In this document: piece after piece, positions 47,703 through 60,045 of the stretch | How the letters are laid out: each line of letters begins with the position of its first letter | Numbering within the stretch: the stretch's first letter is position 1 | NCBI GenBank assembly: GCA_021234535.1 | Contig: SFZH01000008.1 | Location: 7,758,897 to 7,822,896 of the forward strand | DNA: 64,000 bases | DNA from: Stichopus chloronotus | Lineage: Eukaryota; Echinodermata; Holothuroidea; Aspidochirotida; Stichopodidae | Direction: 5' to 3' | Translations under genes and position numbers: made by a program | Notes under the pieces: model-generated | Database searches by the model: none | Told to the model about the DNA's origin: nothing | What the model saw: only the letters and a program-made list of their open reading frames with translations

Positions 47703-48079
47703 TTTAAAGGGGCTCACTGATTTAATGTCGTTGATTTTGTGATGAGTTTGAGTTAAGAAACTGTTGCATGACAATAATTCTAATTAGCCCCATTAGCCAT
47801 GTATCTATTCCTACAGTTACTGAAATGTGAAAAGTGCAGAGTCTTGTGAACAGGTGCATGCCTATGGGTGGTACCTCATTGGTTAAAAAAAAGTGTCTGG
47901 TCACAGATTTGCAATAAGTGATATTAACTGTTAATGACCCTGTCATTGCTGATTCAGTTGTGTGTCAGATGTTCAGAAACTCTTTAATTTGACCATGTAC
48001 CACCGACATATGGGTAATAATCGACAGCTGTGACAAAATATCATGAATTTTGTGAACCAGCATAGTGAGCCCCTTTAAA
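47703..48079 (+). mobile_element. Family B MITE, reference copy
   Basis: TTTAAAGGGGCTCACT at the left and AGTGAGCCCCTTTAAA... at the right (seen as CATAGTGAGCCCCTTTAAAG) give clean TIRs about 377 bp apart. No coding capacity. Other members: 46808, 33076, 17830 and inverted 17262. Confidence 0.85.
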
Positions 48080-48689
48080 GTATCATGGCACCCCGACAAA
48101 CGTAGCGAAGTTACAGGTTCCGCCGTCGATTACAATCGAAATCAATCAAAAAAAAAAAGTCCGGACCGGCAGGAGTTGTAAAATCTTGGAAATTATTTGT
48201 CCACTTTTCTTTGCGGTAAACAGGTAGAATCAGCCGTCGCCGTTACTTGTCATGAAATGTCGGTGAAAGTTAGTTGCTGCATAATACTGGTGACTTAGCA
48301 TGTTCCTTAGCAATGTCCTGGAAATCGCCAACAACATGTTAAGTTTGTTTCGGTCCCAGATTTGCCTGACTGAAGCTCATGAGGCTCAACGTGTTGGTAA
48401 CAAACAGATTCAATGCCCCCCATTAAAATGCCATATACCATACTACATTCAGTCGGAATATGATTGCACAATATGCAATTTAATGATTGCGGCTATTCGC
48501 TTGAACCAATTCCTGCTAACAGGCGAATAAAAGGGAATTATTAATTGGCAACGAAGAAATTGAGGCCAATCAGAGATCGTTATTAAAGGGTTACGTTTCG
48601 GATTAGGTGTTAGGTTCGTGAGAATAACTGAGGTTATTCGCCCGTAATTCACCCGTTGTTCGTACGAATAATTTCAACCTTTTTTTTAA
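48080..48689. other. Intergenic with TTCGCC-rich phrases
   Basis: GGCGAATAA, GAATAACTGAGGTTATTCGCC and TTCGTACGAATAA occur within 48490-48670, suggesting another small foldback. No gene recognised. Confidence 0.4.
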
Positions 48690-49335
48690 TTTTTTTTAGA
48701 AGTAGCTGATACTTTACTGTAAATGTTCTGCAGACTCCAAAGGTATAGCAAATATCCAACCCCCCACCCCAACGGGATATACGCCAATCATACCTATTTC
48801 TTCACCGTAGCGGACTGCATGCAAAGATCGGTTATCGACATATTCCCGAAGTTGAACAGCTGATCTATGACTATCCAATATGTTAAAATATGAATATGCA
48901 ATATGTTGAAATGGGTCCGATCTCAGTGATTCTACGGTGAGCCATTGATATCACAAATGGAAGCGACCCCCCCCCCCCAAAAAAAAATGACGTTCCTTTT
49001 CTTTATTTTCTTTTTCAGCTTTTCTTCATTCAAACCACTTTTTTCACCGGCTGAGATATCATTTGGAATAAGAATTTAATTTTCAGTCTCTTTTTTTATT
49101 AAAGTAGCTAATACTGTAATGTAAATGTTCTGTGGATTCCGCGTGTATAGCCAATTTCCACCCCCTCCTTCCATAAGGGATATACGCCAACCATACCTAT
49201 TTTGCTCAGTGAATCTACGGTAAGCCATCGATGTCACAAACGGAAGCGACCAAATAAAAAAAATAATAGTAATAATTCCAATCCATATTTTTTGTTCCCT
49301 TTGAGATATCATTTGGAATTAGAAATTTTTGTTTT
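48690..49335. repeat. Tandem duplication, ~400-bp unit
   Basis: Unit 1 (48690-49084) and unit 2 (49085-49335) share AGTAGCTGATACT / AGTAGCTAATACT, GGGATATACGCCAATCATACC / ...CCAACCATACC, TCTACGGTGAGCCATTGAT / TCTACGGTAAGCCATCGAT, AAATGGAAGCGACC / AAACGGAAGCGACC and GAGATATCATTTGGAAT. The offset is 402 bp in the first half and ~285 in the second, so unit 2 has lost ~117 bp. A 12-C run interrupts unit 1 (48967-48978). Confidence 0.9.
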
Positions 49336-50485
49336 CTTTACTTGTCTTCCAAAATACTTCAGTGTACAGATAATGAGACTCTTAAAACATCAGTTTTTGG
49401 TATCGAGTGATGGAGTAGGCTGTTGCAGTGTCGACATAGAGATATAATGCCTCGTGATATCGGAGGGCGCACCCTAAAGGCAATAAATGCGGGAGCACGC
49501 GCCCGTGAAACAAATCAAAAAAATAATTACGGAAGCGCTCACGTTTCTCACCAAATACACAGGATCCCTTTTTGCCGAGAATTGCGTTTCCAAAAAGAAA
49601 AAGATAAACAGTAAAAACGAAAAAAAAAAATTGACAAGTTGCAGATTTTTATTCTGTTTCGCAAGGTTCAACGTCCCCACGTGTACCCCCCGATGCGTAA
49701 GATCTCACCAAAGTCAGAAAGTTTCAAATGTGTTGAAAAGCGAGTGAAAAATGTCTACTTTGGCCCCTCAAGGGGAAAAGCGGTTTATGGGAGGAGAGGC
49801 CGGTTAAAAACTATTCGAGATGTTTTGCTATTAACTTTGAATTAGCTGAGGGGATCTTTTTTCATCTTCTTCTGCCAACCAAGTTTACCCCTATTACGCC
49901 GTTGAGACTCCTTTTTAATGCGCCTGGAGAAAATCCCTCATTACACTTGGTAAGATAAAAAACTTTGGACCGAATTTTTTGAGCGGGATTACATTCTAAT
50001 ATCGAACTACCGTTTGTTATAATATGTATAAGCTAGGTCACGATATCAAAAAACAAGAAAAAAAAGATGTCCTCTTTTTTTTTTTCTTTGGCCCGAAGCG
50101 TACCTTAATCTTTTAATTTAACTCGTTGGGTGTTATTTTGTCGCTGAATGTCTTCTTTGATAGGAAACTGACGAAATTTGACTTTTTGAAAGTAAAGGCG
50201 TTACTGTAGATAAAAAGAGGAAATGCTAGACCGGCACGTTTGTGGATCGATCAGTTAGGCCTCGCTTCAGGGTGAAGAAGAATGGTCAGCGGAATACGTT
50301 GATCAGTTTATGATAATTTAATATTTTTCATGATGTCTTCCAGGTTTATATCAGTTACTGCTCACAATATTTGCAACGACCAAAAAAAAAAAGATGTATT
50401 CGTTGCTACACCATGGATGGGTTGTCTTCAGTGAAACTTTCTTCGTCGGCGTCGCATGCCATTCATTAAGCAGCGTCGAAATTCT
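49336..50485. other. Intergenic, no gene recognised
   Basis: A/T-rich. Overlapping short frames at 49423-49845 have no recognisable content. Confidence 0.5.
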
Positions 50486-51005
50486 GTTGACAATCATGAT
50501 CATGATCAATTCATCACCAATATCACCATCATCATCATCATTTTCGTCATGATCATCATCACTACAATCGCGACTTCATCACCATCATGATTATTTGGTT
50601 ACGGTATCATGATCATCAGCAACATCTTGATCATCATATCACTATTGCAATCATCATCCTAGTTATCATCATCGTCATTATCATACTCATCATCAACATC
50701 ATCCTCCCCATCAGTCCATCACTGTCATTATCATCACCATTCCTCCTCACCAATACACTTTCATCATCATCATCGTTAACATCATCATCACCATCATCTT
50801 CATCATCATCTCGTTATTTTTTTCATAATTATCACCGTCATTATTAACAGCAACAGTATCACTGCCATAATCAGTATCTTCATAAGCATGCATCACCATC
50901 ATTCCATCATTATCAAAATCATTTTTAGAACCACCAACATCATTAGGTCATCAGCAGCAGCAGCGGGCAGTAGTATCATCACCATTACTATAATTAGCAT
51001 AGTCA
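50486..51005. repeat. ATC-rich cryptic simple sequence
   Basis: About 500 bp of imperfect (ATC)n, with CAT, CATT and CACC variants and a short CAGCAGCAGCAG at 50951-50963. The Ser/Ile-rich open frame 50587-50847 is a product of the repeat. Confidence 0.9.
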
Positions 51006-52560
51006 CCATTTGTGTTAACTTTTTTTAGGTTCACGGTATCATGTTACATACAATAACAGTAATACAATAATAACAATAATAAAGTCATATCCATGGAAAT
51101 CCGATTTAAATTTTAAGTCCTATACAGTCTAATGTATATTTTTCTTTGAGTGTTCGTTCATGACACATCCACCTACAACAAATTTACAAAAAACAAAAAA
51201 AAAACTTGCCTTACATGAACGGTGCTATACAAAGGAGTTGATGCAACAACCGCAGGTAATCAAAAAAATAGAGACAAATAAAAGATACTTCTCTTAAATC
51301 AATTATATTCATCCAGAGAATAAATAATAAAATCAATACCACCCATACAAGATGAGTCTCTCAGTTGTATGCAAGGTTGAACGATAAACAGCTGCTCTAA
51401 GTATGAACAAGGACGCGCTTGTAAAGGGTCACCATACTGCCCATAGGACATTCCTTGTGCCACATAGTCTGTGTGGTCGAACGTCACGGTTGTGGTTACA
51501 GCACTTACCAGGAAACTTGGAGACAGAAGGACAGAACACGAAATACCATCACCGAAAAGAAAGAGGAGGATGTCCGTCCCAGGAGTGATTTCCCGAGCAA
51601 GTGTTTACATTGCAGCCGACGGATGGCCGGCGTGATACTTGGCATGAATCGATACATCAATTGAAAGTTGTATTGCACCTAGTCCTCACAGAATTTCCAT
51701 AATGTGCTCAAATCTTGCCTCGAAAAACACCTTTTCTACATGATAAAACATGACGTGATAGCCAGATACACTACAATGGTCAGAGTGTGTCCTGAATGGA
51801 CAAACAGAAGGGATATACAACACTTATGATATCTTGTGAGGAATGGCTGTTGAATTTGTGGGTTAGGCTTGATTTGTAGAGAGACTACCGGACGTCGCAA
51901 CACCCGCCTCTTTGCTTTTCCCAGTAGACCATTGCACGGAAGAGGTGGGCATTACACGTACTATCCGTCTATGTCTGTCCCTCGCTTACAGGCAATGTTC
52001 TTTTTCCCTCCAATGGTTCTGTGCTGTAATATCAACCTACGTCTGTCCTTGGTCGTAGGAGACTCCGTGAATTCTGAGTGAATTGCAATAATTTATCCCT
52101 GTAGCCTATATGTTGTATATAGCCTGATATTCAGAATCATGCGTCAACTCAAAAGTTGCCGTCATCATGGGTTCAACGACGTATAAGCCTACATCAAATT
52201 CGCTGCCATATCAGGGTGGGGAACTGCATTCGAGCCGGTCTTTGTGGCAATTTTGCTTAGTTTTAATCCTCAAGTAATCTTTCGAATTTTTGCAATAACC
52301 GAACTCTTGAAATTATTAGTAATTCACCCCTCGAATAATTCTGTGGGATGTCCAAGTTCTAATGTATACGAGTAGGTTTACAACGATGTTGGACGGTTGG
52401 GAGTTCGATTTATTGCTCCATTGATATACATCGATATCGACAGATATCATAGCCAAGCGTATCTAGCCCTTGCAACAGACATATGTAACTCCTTACCTTA
52501 GATTCATACCTTATCCGAAACCCACCGGCCACCCTAGGCGCATGATATATCAATACGGCT
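51006..52560. other. Intergenic, no gene recognised
   Basis: Overlapping short frames around 51299-51664 (60-70 codons, both strands) match no family I recognise. No repeats seen. Confidence 0.5.
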
Positions 52561-52918
52561 TTAAAGGGAAATAGGGCGTTTAAGATATATCAACATAGCA
52601 TACAACGAAAATAACTTCAATCATTGTTTAACCATTAAATCTCATCAATAAACATCTGCAAAAGCTTTATCCCCTCAAAACAGTATGCATGTGATGAGTA
52701 ACGGAAGATGCATCATTTGAATTTTGAAAAGTTTCGAGTTGGGTGAACGAATTACTGTTGAGCTACAAATAACTGATTTCTGCCTGTGAGAAACTTATTT
52801 CTTGAAAAGAAGGCTACTGTCCTTCCTTATTTTGAATAATCTATCTTTCTATGTCCACAAACATTGTTTTTAAAAATATGGTTGTTTTCTGTAAAACAAA
52901 CGCCTCATTTCCCTTTAA
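52561..52918 (+). mobile_element. Family A MITE, full-length copy 4
   Basis: TTAAAGGGAAATAGGGCGTT at the left, AACGCCTCATTTCCCTTTAA at the right, 358 bp overall, and the interior is collinear with copies 1-3. TTAA lies at both ends. Confidence 0.88.
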
Positions 52919-54182
52919 GCTAATCGAACGTCTACATGGAAGCCTAGTATATACATTTTCAACGGGCGATGCCCTCAGAAGTGATACTGCTTTTATTTTT
53001 TTCATTACTAAAACGAAATAACCCCTAATAGTTTCTTCTAACGGTGGTTACAACAATACATTCTTTGTTGAATCTTAACATTGTCTCATCTTCAATAAAA
53101 GGAGTGACGTAGCACACATGAGATATATTTTAATCACAACTCCCCCCTGTTCCGTTGCTAACCAAAAAAAGTAAAGTAGGTCAATGAATTCTACAAAAAA
53201 AAAAGTCTTGTAAATCGTCGAACTCCAAGCTATGCTGGGAAAAAAATCTGACCATGACCAAGAAAAAGACCTTGATTGTTTGCGAAAGAAAAAGGGAGAA
53301 ATAGCTGTGGGTAACCCCAAAATTTAATGACTCACTTTTTTGTTGCAACAAAGTCACTCCTCTCGTTCGTTTCCTGTTTCCCTGCCACCCCCCCCCCCCC
53401 ACCAGTCGGATGAATTTCGTGTGTCCGTATAAAGGAAGGATAAATTTCGAACGGTGAGGATATATTTGACGGTAATTGGGTGATTATTTACCACATTTCG
53501 CTTCCTTTTCTTTTTCTTTTTTTTGGCGAGATATGCTTACACCCAATTTAGAAGAAAGTGCAAAAAAGTTATGTAATATGTATATCTCAACTAATCACCC
53601 TCCTTTCGGCGAATTGTCACCGATTTCTTCTCTGTTCTGCATTTCTATAATTCACGACGACCAGACAAATGTCACGAGAATGATATTCATCTTTAGCCGG
53701 ATCAGGGAGCTCTAGGGTTTAGGTGGGAGCCGGTTTGACAACCGATTGCAAAGCAGTTATAGGATCTTGGGACTGTTGCTAGTTCATCGTCTCCATTACA
53801 TATATAACACTATGAGTACGGCTGAGTATAAGTCAAACTACTGAAGATTTCTTCGCTGACGTTCAAGGGAAGGATTTAAAGGTTTATTTTAATTAATAAT
53901 GAAGAATATTCATGATTGATATCAACAGTGATAAATGGCGGTTTGGAGTGACTCACATCAGAGCCGAGTCAAACAGACAAGGCCGTGCATGGAGCTTTAC
54001 TTGAGAGAATGATATTTCGGGTTATTAGAGCACACGTGACATGGAAAACACATTCCGAAGTAATGGCCGAATCAATCGTGGGAAATTTTGAAAATAGCCA
54101 CAATTTTCTTCAAAATCCATCAGACACCGAATCCTTTTCACAAACAAATTTCTGTTTTTCAATTGCACTGAATGACTGACTT
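52919..54182. other. Intergenic, no gene recognised
   Basis: A 13-C run at 53388-53400, pyrimidine-rich DNA at 53500-53525 and an RBPJ-type word CGTGGGAAA at 54077-54085. Confidence 0.5.
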
Positions 54183-54484
54183 ATAATTGGAATATGATTT
54201 TAAATTTGTAATGTAGTGGATGTCATATATGTTATAGCCACTACAAATATATCCATCCCAATTGGTCTGTTTGATGGCAGGTAACAGTGACCGACGGCTG
54301 GGTTTTTCTTGGATAGTCTGAAGTTTGTAGGACCAAAGACTAATGCATAGATCACTTTCAAGAGATGTGACAGGTGATCTTTTTTTTTCACTACTTTCTG
54401 TTCCCTGAAACACTGACAAAGAACAAACGTAGACGACAAGACGGTTGCAAATACATGCAGTCGTGCATATTCCAGCTTTGAAGA
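54183..54484 (+). mobile_element. Family C MITE-like repeat, copy 2
   Basis: The left end AATTGGAATATGATTTTAAA and right end CATATTCCAGCTTTGAAG correspond to the TIRs of copy 1. The interior shares TTGGTCTGTTTGATG, TGTGACAGGTGATC and CCTGAAACACTGACAAAGAAC. The minus-strand frame 54439-54200 aligns with the peptide of copy 1. Confidence 0.75.
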
Positions 54485-57204
54485 AAGATGTGCCGCTTGA
54501 AGAAATAAAATAGCCTTACGGTTAAACTTCCATCATTTTGTCATTTGATCCCAATGTGGATAATGACATGCTATGCCAGGTTTCTTTCACTAACAATTTC
54601 ATTAATTAGAGTGTTCAATTTCTGTAGAAAGAAGCGCGATTTAGTTTTGTTCGACTAAAAAGTTAGCGGAACTGGTTCCTGCGGTAAATGTGCTGCACTT
54701 CCAAGTAAACATTGCTGCAACGAAATTCCTATGCAAACGCATTTCCATTGGAAATTAGGCTGTACGTGAACAACTATACCTCTGTGCAGGAGTTTTTAGA
54801 ACTTTCTGCAACTATAAGAAGTATAACCAGTCTTTTGGTGTACTTTGGAAAATGCAGGAATAACAGCACATCCTGCGTCAAACATGTGAACTTGTGACGT
54901 CTAGGGAGGGACTTAGATGGTATGCCGTATGATGTTACCCTTTGTTTATTTAACATTTAATTCAAGGACAATTGAGGTTATTAGTTGTCCTGAGGGTTGC
55001 TTTAGTTTTGGAAGCAAGAAATAAGCAAGAAATAAAATAATAAAGCAAGAAATCACCTGTTTTGCATTTTCATAAAACATTTAATAACTCTAACACGATA
55101 GATAGTGAACACAATTCCAACGGGTTATCATTCATAGTGTTTTTCTGCAACTTCTGAAGGAAGCTAGGCTATCTCTTTTCTAGACTGCATGTCACTTGAT
55201 CTTTAAGTGCCATATAGTTTGCGTATGAACGATTCTATATTAATTGACAAAGCTCTACGAATGCTGAGTCCTGCCGACCGATAAGTCGGTCCTTTCCCTC
55301 GCACCCACCTACATATTCACATACGTCAGTTCTCACTAATTCAGTCGAAAACTTGCAGAGGTGAGATATTCTATTTACAGGCAAGGTACACATGCAGCCT
55401 CGAACACATGTAGCGGGAAGTACCATCTAGAGGGTATGCGAAGCCAACAATTTACACGCTCCCTGGGCAACCGATCGCCAGCCTTCTCTGGACAGTCCTT
55501 CCGGCATTCACCAACATCCCCGATTATCTTTTATTCGTTCCCGCCACGCCTGTTCCTTGACTTATTTTGTCTGTAATGCTGTTGATGTTGGACACCTTTC
55601 TACAAGTACAGGAATATACAGGGATATATTTTTCTTTTCCCAGGTAGGAAACTGCAATAACATCTTATGGCAACACCAGCGCTTTGAAGCGTTTTTGCTT
55701 GTTCTTACTGCATGTTTCGATTCATGTTCGGTAACTTTGAACCTAAAAGAAAGAAAAAGAAAGAGAAAAAGGGAAGATACTTTTGAGAGCTTTTTTTCCT
55801 TTAATTGTATGTAATTAGGCTTTGTCAATTTCCAGGCTTACTTGTATACGGTCAGTGGTAAGAATGAGAACAATTAAGAAAATTTACATTGATCCAAAAG
55901 TGAATCAACTCGAAAAAGCAAGGGCTGCTTAGAAAAAGGCAAAGATTTCTGTGTCATTGAACCCTCACCGCAAAAACGCCCCACCGCAACGCCCACGTTT
56001 TCTTTCTTCCTATTCGTTTGCGTCAATGGCCTGCCTCCTTGACACAAGTTTTGATGTTTTTGTTATCCAAAAGTTCTGATCTGTGACTCACACGACCTGT
56101 TCCCTTCTCGTCCAATAGAATTACAGCTGGAGGTAGTCTGCAGCAGCAATGGCATTGGCACGCCCCCCCCCCCCCCCCTTGCATACGTGATTCATCATTA
56201 GCTATATATGTTTACCAAGAAATTCCTACAACGCCATAGGCTCTGATTTTTGAAAATTGGTTTGTCATTAAAAACAAAATTAAAAAGGCCTATATAACGT
56301 CTATAAGCCTAAAAAAGTGGTTGCTAGGGTGTCTGCATAGCGGTTGGTGAACTCGGAAGCGATTTGAGTCAGCGTCCAAGAAAAAAAAGTTTGAATAGAA
56401 TAAAAAAAAATTAAGTGACAAGTTCAATTTCTTTTTACGACTTGGCCTGATAATTTCTTTATAAAGGTTAAATTTAGTTCCATCTATAAGGGAAAGGTAT
56501 TGTGAAAAGTTTTACAATGAAATCCAAACTTGTCATCATCAAATTTGTTGATTCGAATACATGAAGGGTGCGACGTTGTAAGGGATTATTTTGCAACAAC
56601 ATGTACGAATGCTATAAGATGAAATTGATTTTTGTGACAACTGCGGAGTTAAGTCGAGTAATGTGGGGTGGGAGGCGGTAGGGAATAAGACTCAACTCTT
56701 ATGTCAGTAAATAAACGGAGATGGTTATGACAGGTGATGATTCCAAGCAATAGACTGGGGGTATCTCAAATTAATACCGGGTAAGTTTCAAATTGTATGT
56801 ATTACAATAGAAGAAAGTGGGTAATGATATGACGGGTCGAGTTATGAAAACCAGACAATTTTTTTTTTATAAACAGGCAAATAAAACTTAAAGATGGTCA
56901 TATTTCTCTTCCCCCCCCCCATTGCAGCACTATCTCGAATCCAGGCTGTCTCTTCTTCGTCACCCCTCCCATTCCCCCACCCTCCATTCCTCAACATATG
57001 CAAGAGCACGATAAACATTCTTCACCTAGGAATAGTCTGCTCAGGAAAAAAAAAATCTTTTACAGTCTGACAGCTTTCAGCATGAAGGTAAATCTGAAAC
57101 GTGTTTTGTAAAACGACACGCTTTTAAATGATGAGTATAGTTCGTTCGAAACCACCATCACTGCAAAATTGAGACGATAAGTACACCAGATGACAGGGCT
57201 GTGA
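54485..57204. other. Intergenic, no gene recognised
   Basis: Has a repeat shared with 43055-43150 (at 54888-54970), a 16-C run (56163-56178) and a 10-C run (56911-56920). Frames 55361-55828 lack recognisable content. Confidence 0.5.
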
Positions 57205-57600
57205 CGACCGAGTCCGGACTCTGGACTCGATTCCGGATTTTAGCCCATTTTTTATTTCCTGGACTCGGAAGTAAGGGTCCCGGAAATGGGAGGTCCTGGA
57301 ATCGGAATTGGTCTGGAATGGGATGCAACTGGAGTCCGAGTCGAGTCCACTCAAGTGAAAATGAGATAAAGTGGGAGTCAGTTTTCTTGAGTTTTGTCTA
57401 ATATTCAAAAGTTGATAACCACGTGACCGCGCAATTACCCGGCCAATCCCGTCGAAAATTCCCCCTCGGACGAGCGTCCCCGGCCATTTCCCACTCGAAC
57501 AATTCCCAACCCGAAGGATTCCCCTCGGACAACCGACAACTCCCCGATAATTCCTACAGGGAGCTAGAGGGTTAGGGTTGAGGGGGAATCGTCAGGGGTA
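57205..57600. repeat. Two adjacent phrase arrays (GAGTCC and CCCTCGGAC)
   Basis: 57205-57362 is built of GGACTCGGA/GAGTCCGGACTC variants, including the 12-bp perfect palindrome GAGTCCGGACTC (57210-57221). 57430-57600 is built of ATTCCCCCTCGGAC, TTCCCACTCGAACAATTCCC and CCCCTCGGACAACC phrases, with an inverse GAGGGGGAATCGTCAGGGG end. Non-coding. Confidence 0.65.
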
Positions 57601-58139
57601 AAATTGTCAGGGAAACAGGATGAAGGCCTACTCAAAAACTTATCCTCTTGTTCAAACATTCTCCTCACACACCCGTCCAGCAAAAGGCGATTCCGATAAG
57701 CGAGTGAAAGACAAAAAAAAAAATTATAATAATAATAATTGTGAGTCCTCTTTTGACAAATTGTCACACTCATAATACTGTGCTCAGTGGTTGGAAACCA
57801 AAAGCCATGGATTTGCAAAGTAAATCTTCGGTGTTATTCTCTTTAACGCTTGTGAGAGCCCAATTGTTCTTATCATCCTTTGTTTTTTTTAATTTGCAAC
57901 CTAAGTCATAAATAAATATAATATTATGCATTACTCATTCCCATTATAAATTTGGAGTTGGAACGGAATAGTTGCCCTTATTTAAAATGGAGACTTGTCA
58001 GTAAGATACTGTATATGACAACTCTAAACTGGAGAAAAAATATCTTTTCTGAGTTTTTACTCGTTCAACGTTACACATTGCAATTTCCTGAATGTGTAAA
58101 GTCTACCTGTAGGTGCATAGCACGATAAAATAGGCTTCA
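57601..58139. other. Intergenic, nothing recognised
   Basis: Short (AAT)n near 57720-57738; no gene. Confidence 0.5.
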
Positions 58140-58400
58140 GACATACGGTTATCACTCGTAGTAAGAGTGAATTTCGTCCGAGATGGAATGAAACTTCACT
58201 CATGTGTATGAAAAATTTCACTTCATGTATGTGAAATATTTCACTTCATGTGTGTAGGAAATGTCCCTCTTTTTGGAATGACTTTTCACTCTACTCAGGG
58301 TGTCATTCACCCCTAATAGGTTAAAATTAATCAATCTGTTTACTGTATATCTGGAGTGAATTTTCATTCTTCTGTGTTTTAGAGTGAAACGGAATTACAG
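58140..58400. repeat. Phrase array of AGTGAA / TTCACT words
   Basis: AGAGTGAATTT, TTTCACTTCATGTRTGTG (twice), TTTTCACTCT, GAGTGAATTTTCATTC and AGAGTGAAAC recur in both orientations within 260 bp, so the locus can pair with itself. Confidence 0.55.
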
Positions 58401-59781
58401 ATGGATGGTTCTGGATAAGTGGACATTGTAAATACACATGTGCAAAAAAAAAAAAATAATAATAATACCGGTATACCGTATGTCTACAGCCTAAGACGTA
58501 TGCATCTTTCCTTTTCTGTATGCATCGTGACCAATACATTGACGTAAAACATATAATAGAGTAATTTTACAAGATAAATAAAACCTTAAAGAGTACTGAA
58601 ATTGAAAAAAAAAACTGAATATTATCTAAAAGTGCTTCGAATTAAAATAAGAACCGGTACGTCTAGACTTTTCAGGCTAGTCATAAACGGAAGTTTCCAA
58701 CTTTCACTATATATTGATGGTCGGTAAAAAGCGCTGGCGTCTGTTACGACAAAGTACTAGCAGAGGGACATGCTGATACAAGTATTTTTTTTTTCTTTTT
58801 TTTATGTTTAGTAACGTCATTCTATGGGGGGGGGGGGAACAAATAATAGCTCACTTTTTTTTTTCTTTTGACAAGTGTCGCACAAGGCCGAGTTTTACAG
58901 GTGTCTACGATTAATTTCGGATGCGATGTGTTCATTTCTGATGTTATTGATTCTGGTTGACTATCGATCATTTATATATGATTATGTAAAGATTATTTAT
59001 CGAACTGTGTATTTGAGAGAATTTGGTGCTTATGTAAAATGCATTTTTCCTTGCTCCCATGGAACCTAATTCCGTATCATTATTGATTACTTTCATGTTG
59101 ACGATTCCACAAAAGAAGTACCGGTATGATTTGCATGACTTCGTTCGTGTAAGAGAGACAGGTACGTGTAAATCTTCCCCTCGTTTATAGGTAAACAATC
59201 AATATTATTGTACCTATGCTGAAAGATGTAAAGCGCATATATATAGACTGGGTTTTTTGTAGTTATTCTCTTTTTGAATGTTATATTAGAGTACTCCATG
59301 AAATGACTTTGTTATGTATAATATAACATGAAGATAATAAAGTATGGATGGAAATAATAAAGGCTGAGATGTTTTTAGAAATGTTTGTTTTTTAGCTAAA
59401 ATGTTTTTTTTTTTCTGTGTTTTCGTAAGGATGTTTTGTTCAAACTCTCAGGTTTGTGTTTCTCTTTCTGTTCATATTTCTTATCCGTAAAAGACTGAAA
59501 TTCCGTTAAAACCAGGACAGCTCTGTACTCTCTGTATTGGTTGGAACCGGTATCTATCTCAATAACTACATGTTGTGATTGAAAATTAAAGACTTTTCAC
59601 ATAATTTCACTTCCACGGTGGTGCATTGCCTTATTGGAAATGTGTGATGGCATATCTTGCTATCTACTTGCTATCCAATCTAATAGGACATGTTTAAAGA
59701 AGTTTTATAAACATAGTGACACTGTATAAGGGAGGTCGGACCTTATATATGGAATTTAACGTTAATCTACAATTTAGCCGA
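58401..59781. other. Intergenic, no gene recognised
   Basis: A 12-G run at 58826-58837, poly-T tracts and AT-rich DNA. Frames 58875-59299 have no known content. Confidence 0.5.
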
Positions 59782-60045
59782 TTTAAAGCTGGATTATGAG
59801 TTGTACTGCATGGGAATCGCCTGTTCATCTCCACCTTTGCACTCCGTCATTGACAGAGAAGAGGGAAGAGAAAGTAGGGGGAAAGATCACCTGTCACAAA
59901 ACCTGAAAGAGAACTACCTACTCATCTTCTAGATATTTGAATATGAAAATTGTCTCGACGTTTTTGTTGGCCCTACAAAATTCAAACTTTTCCAAGAAAG
60001 CGTAGCAGTCAATCACCGTTACTTGAAAGGATACAGGTTACAGAA
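59782..60045 (-). mobile_element. Family C MITE-like repeat, inverted copy 3
   Basis: Begins TTAAAGCTGGATTATGAGTTG (the family TIR) and continues with GATCACCTGTCACAAAACCTG, ATTTGAATATGAAAATTGTC and AATCACCGTTACTTGAAAG, which are inverse matches to copy 1. The second terminus is lost. Read on +, the translation carries DHLSQNLKENYLLIF, a stop, then FEYENC. Confidence 0.7.

Noticed and set aside
50587..50847. 86-codon Ile/Ser-rich frame
   Set aside because: Translated ATC repeat.
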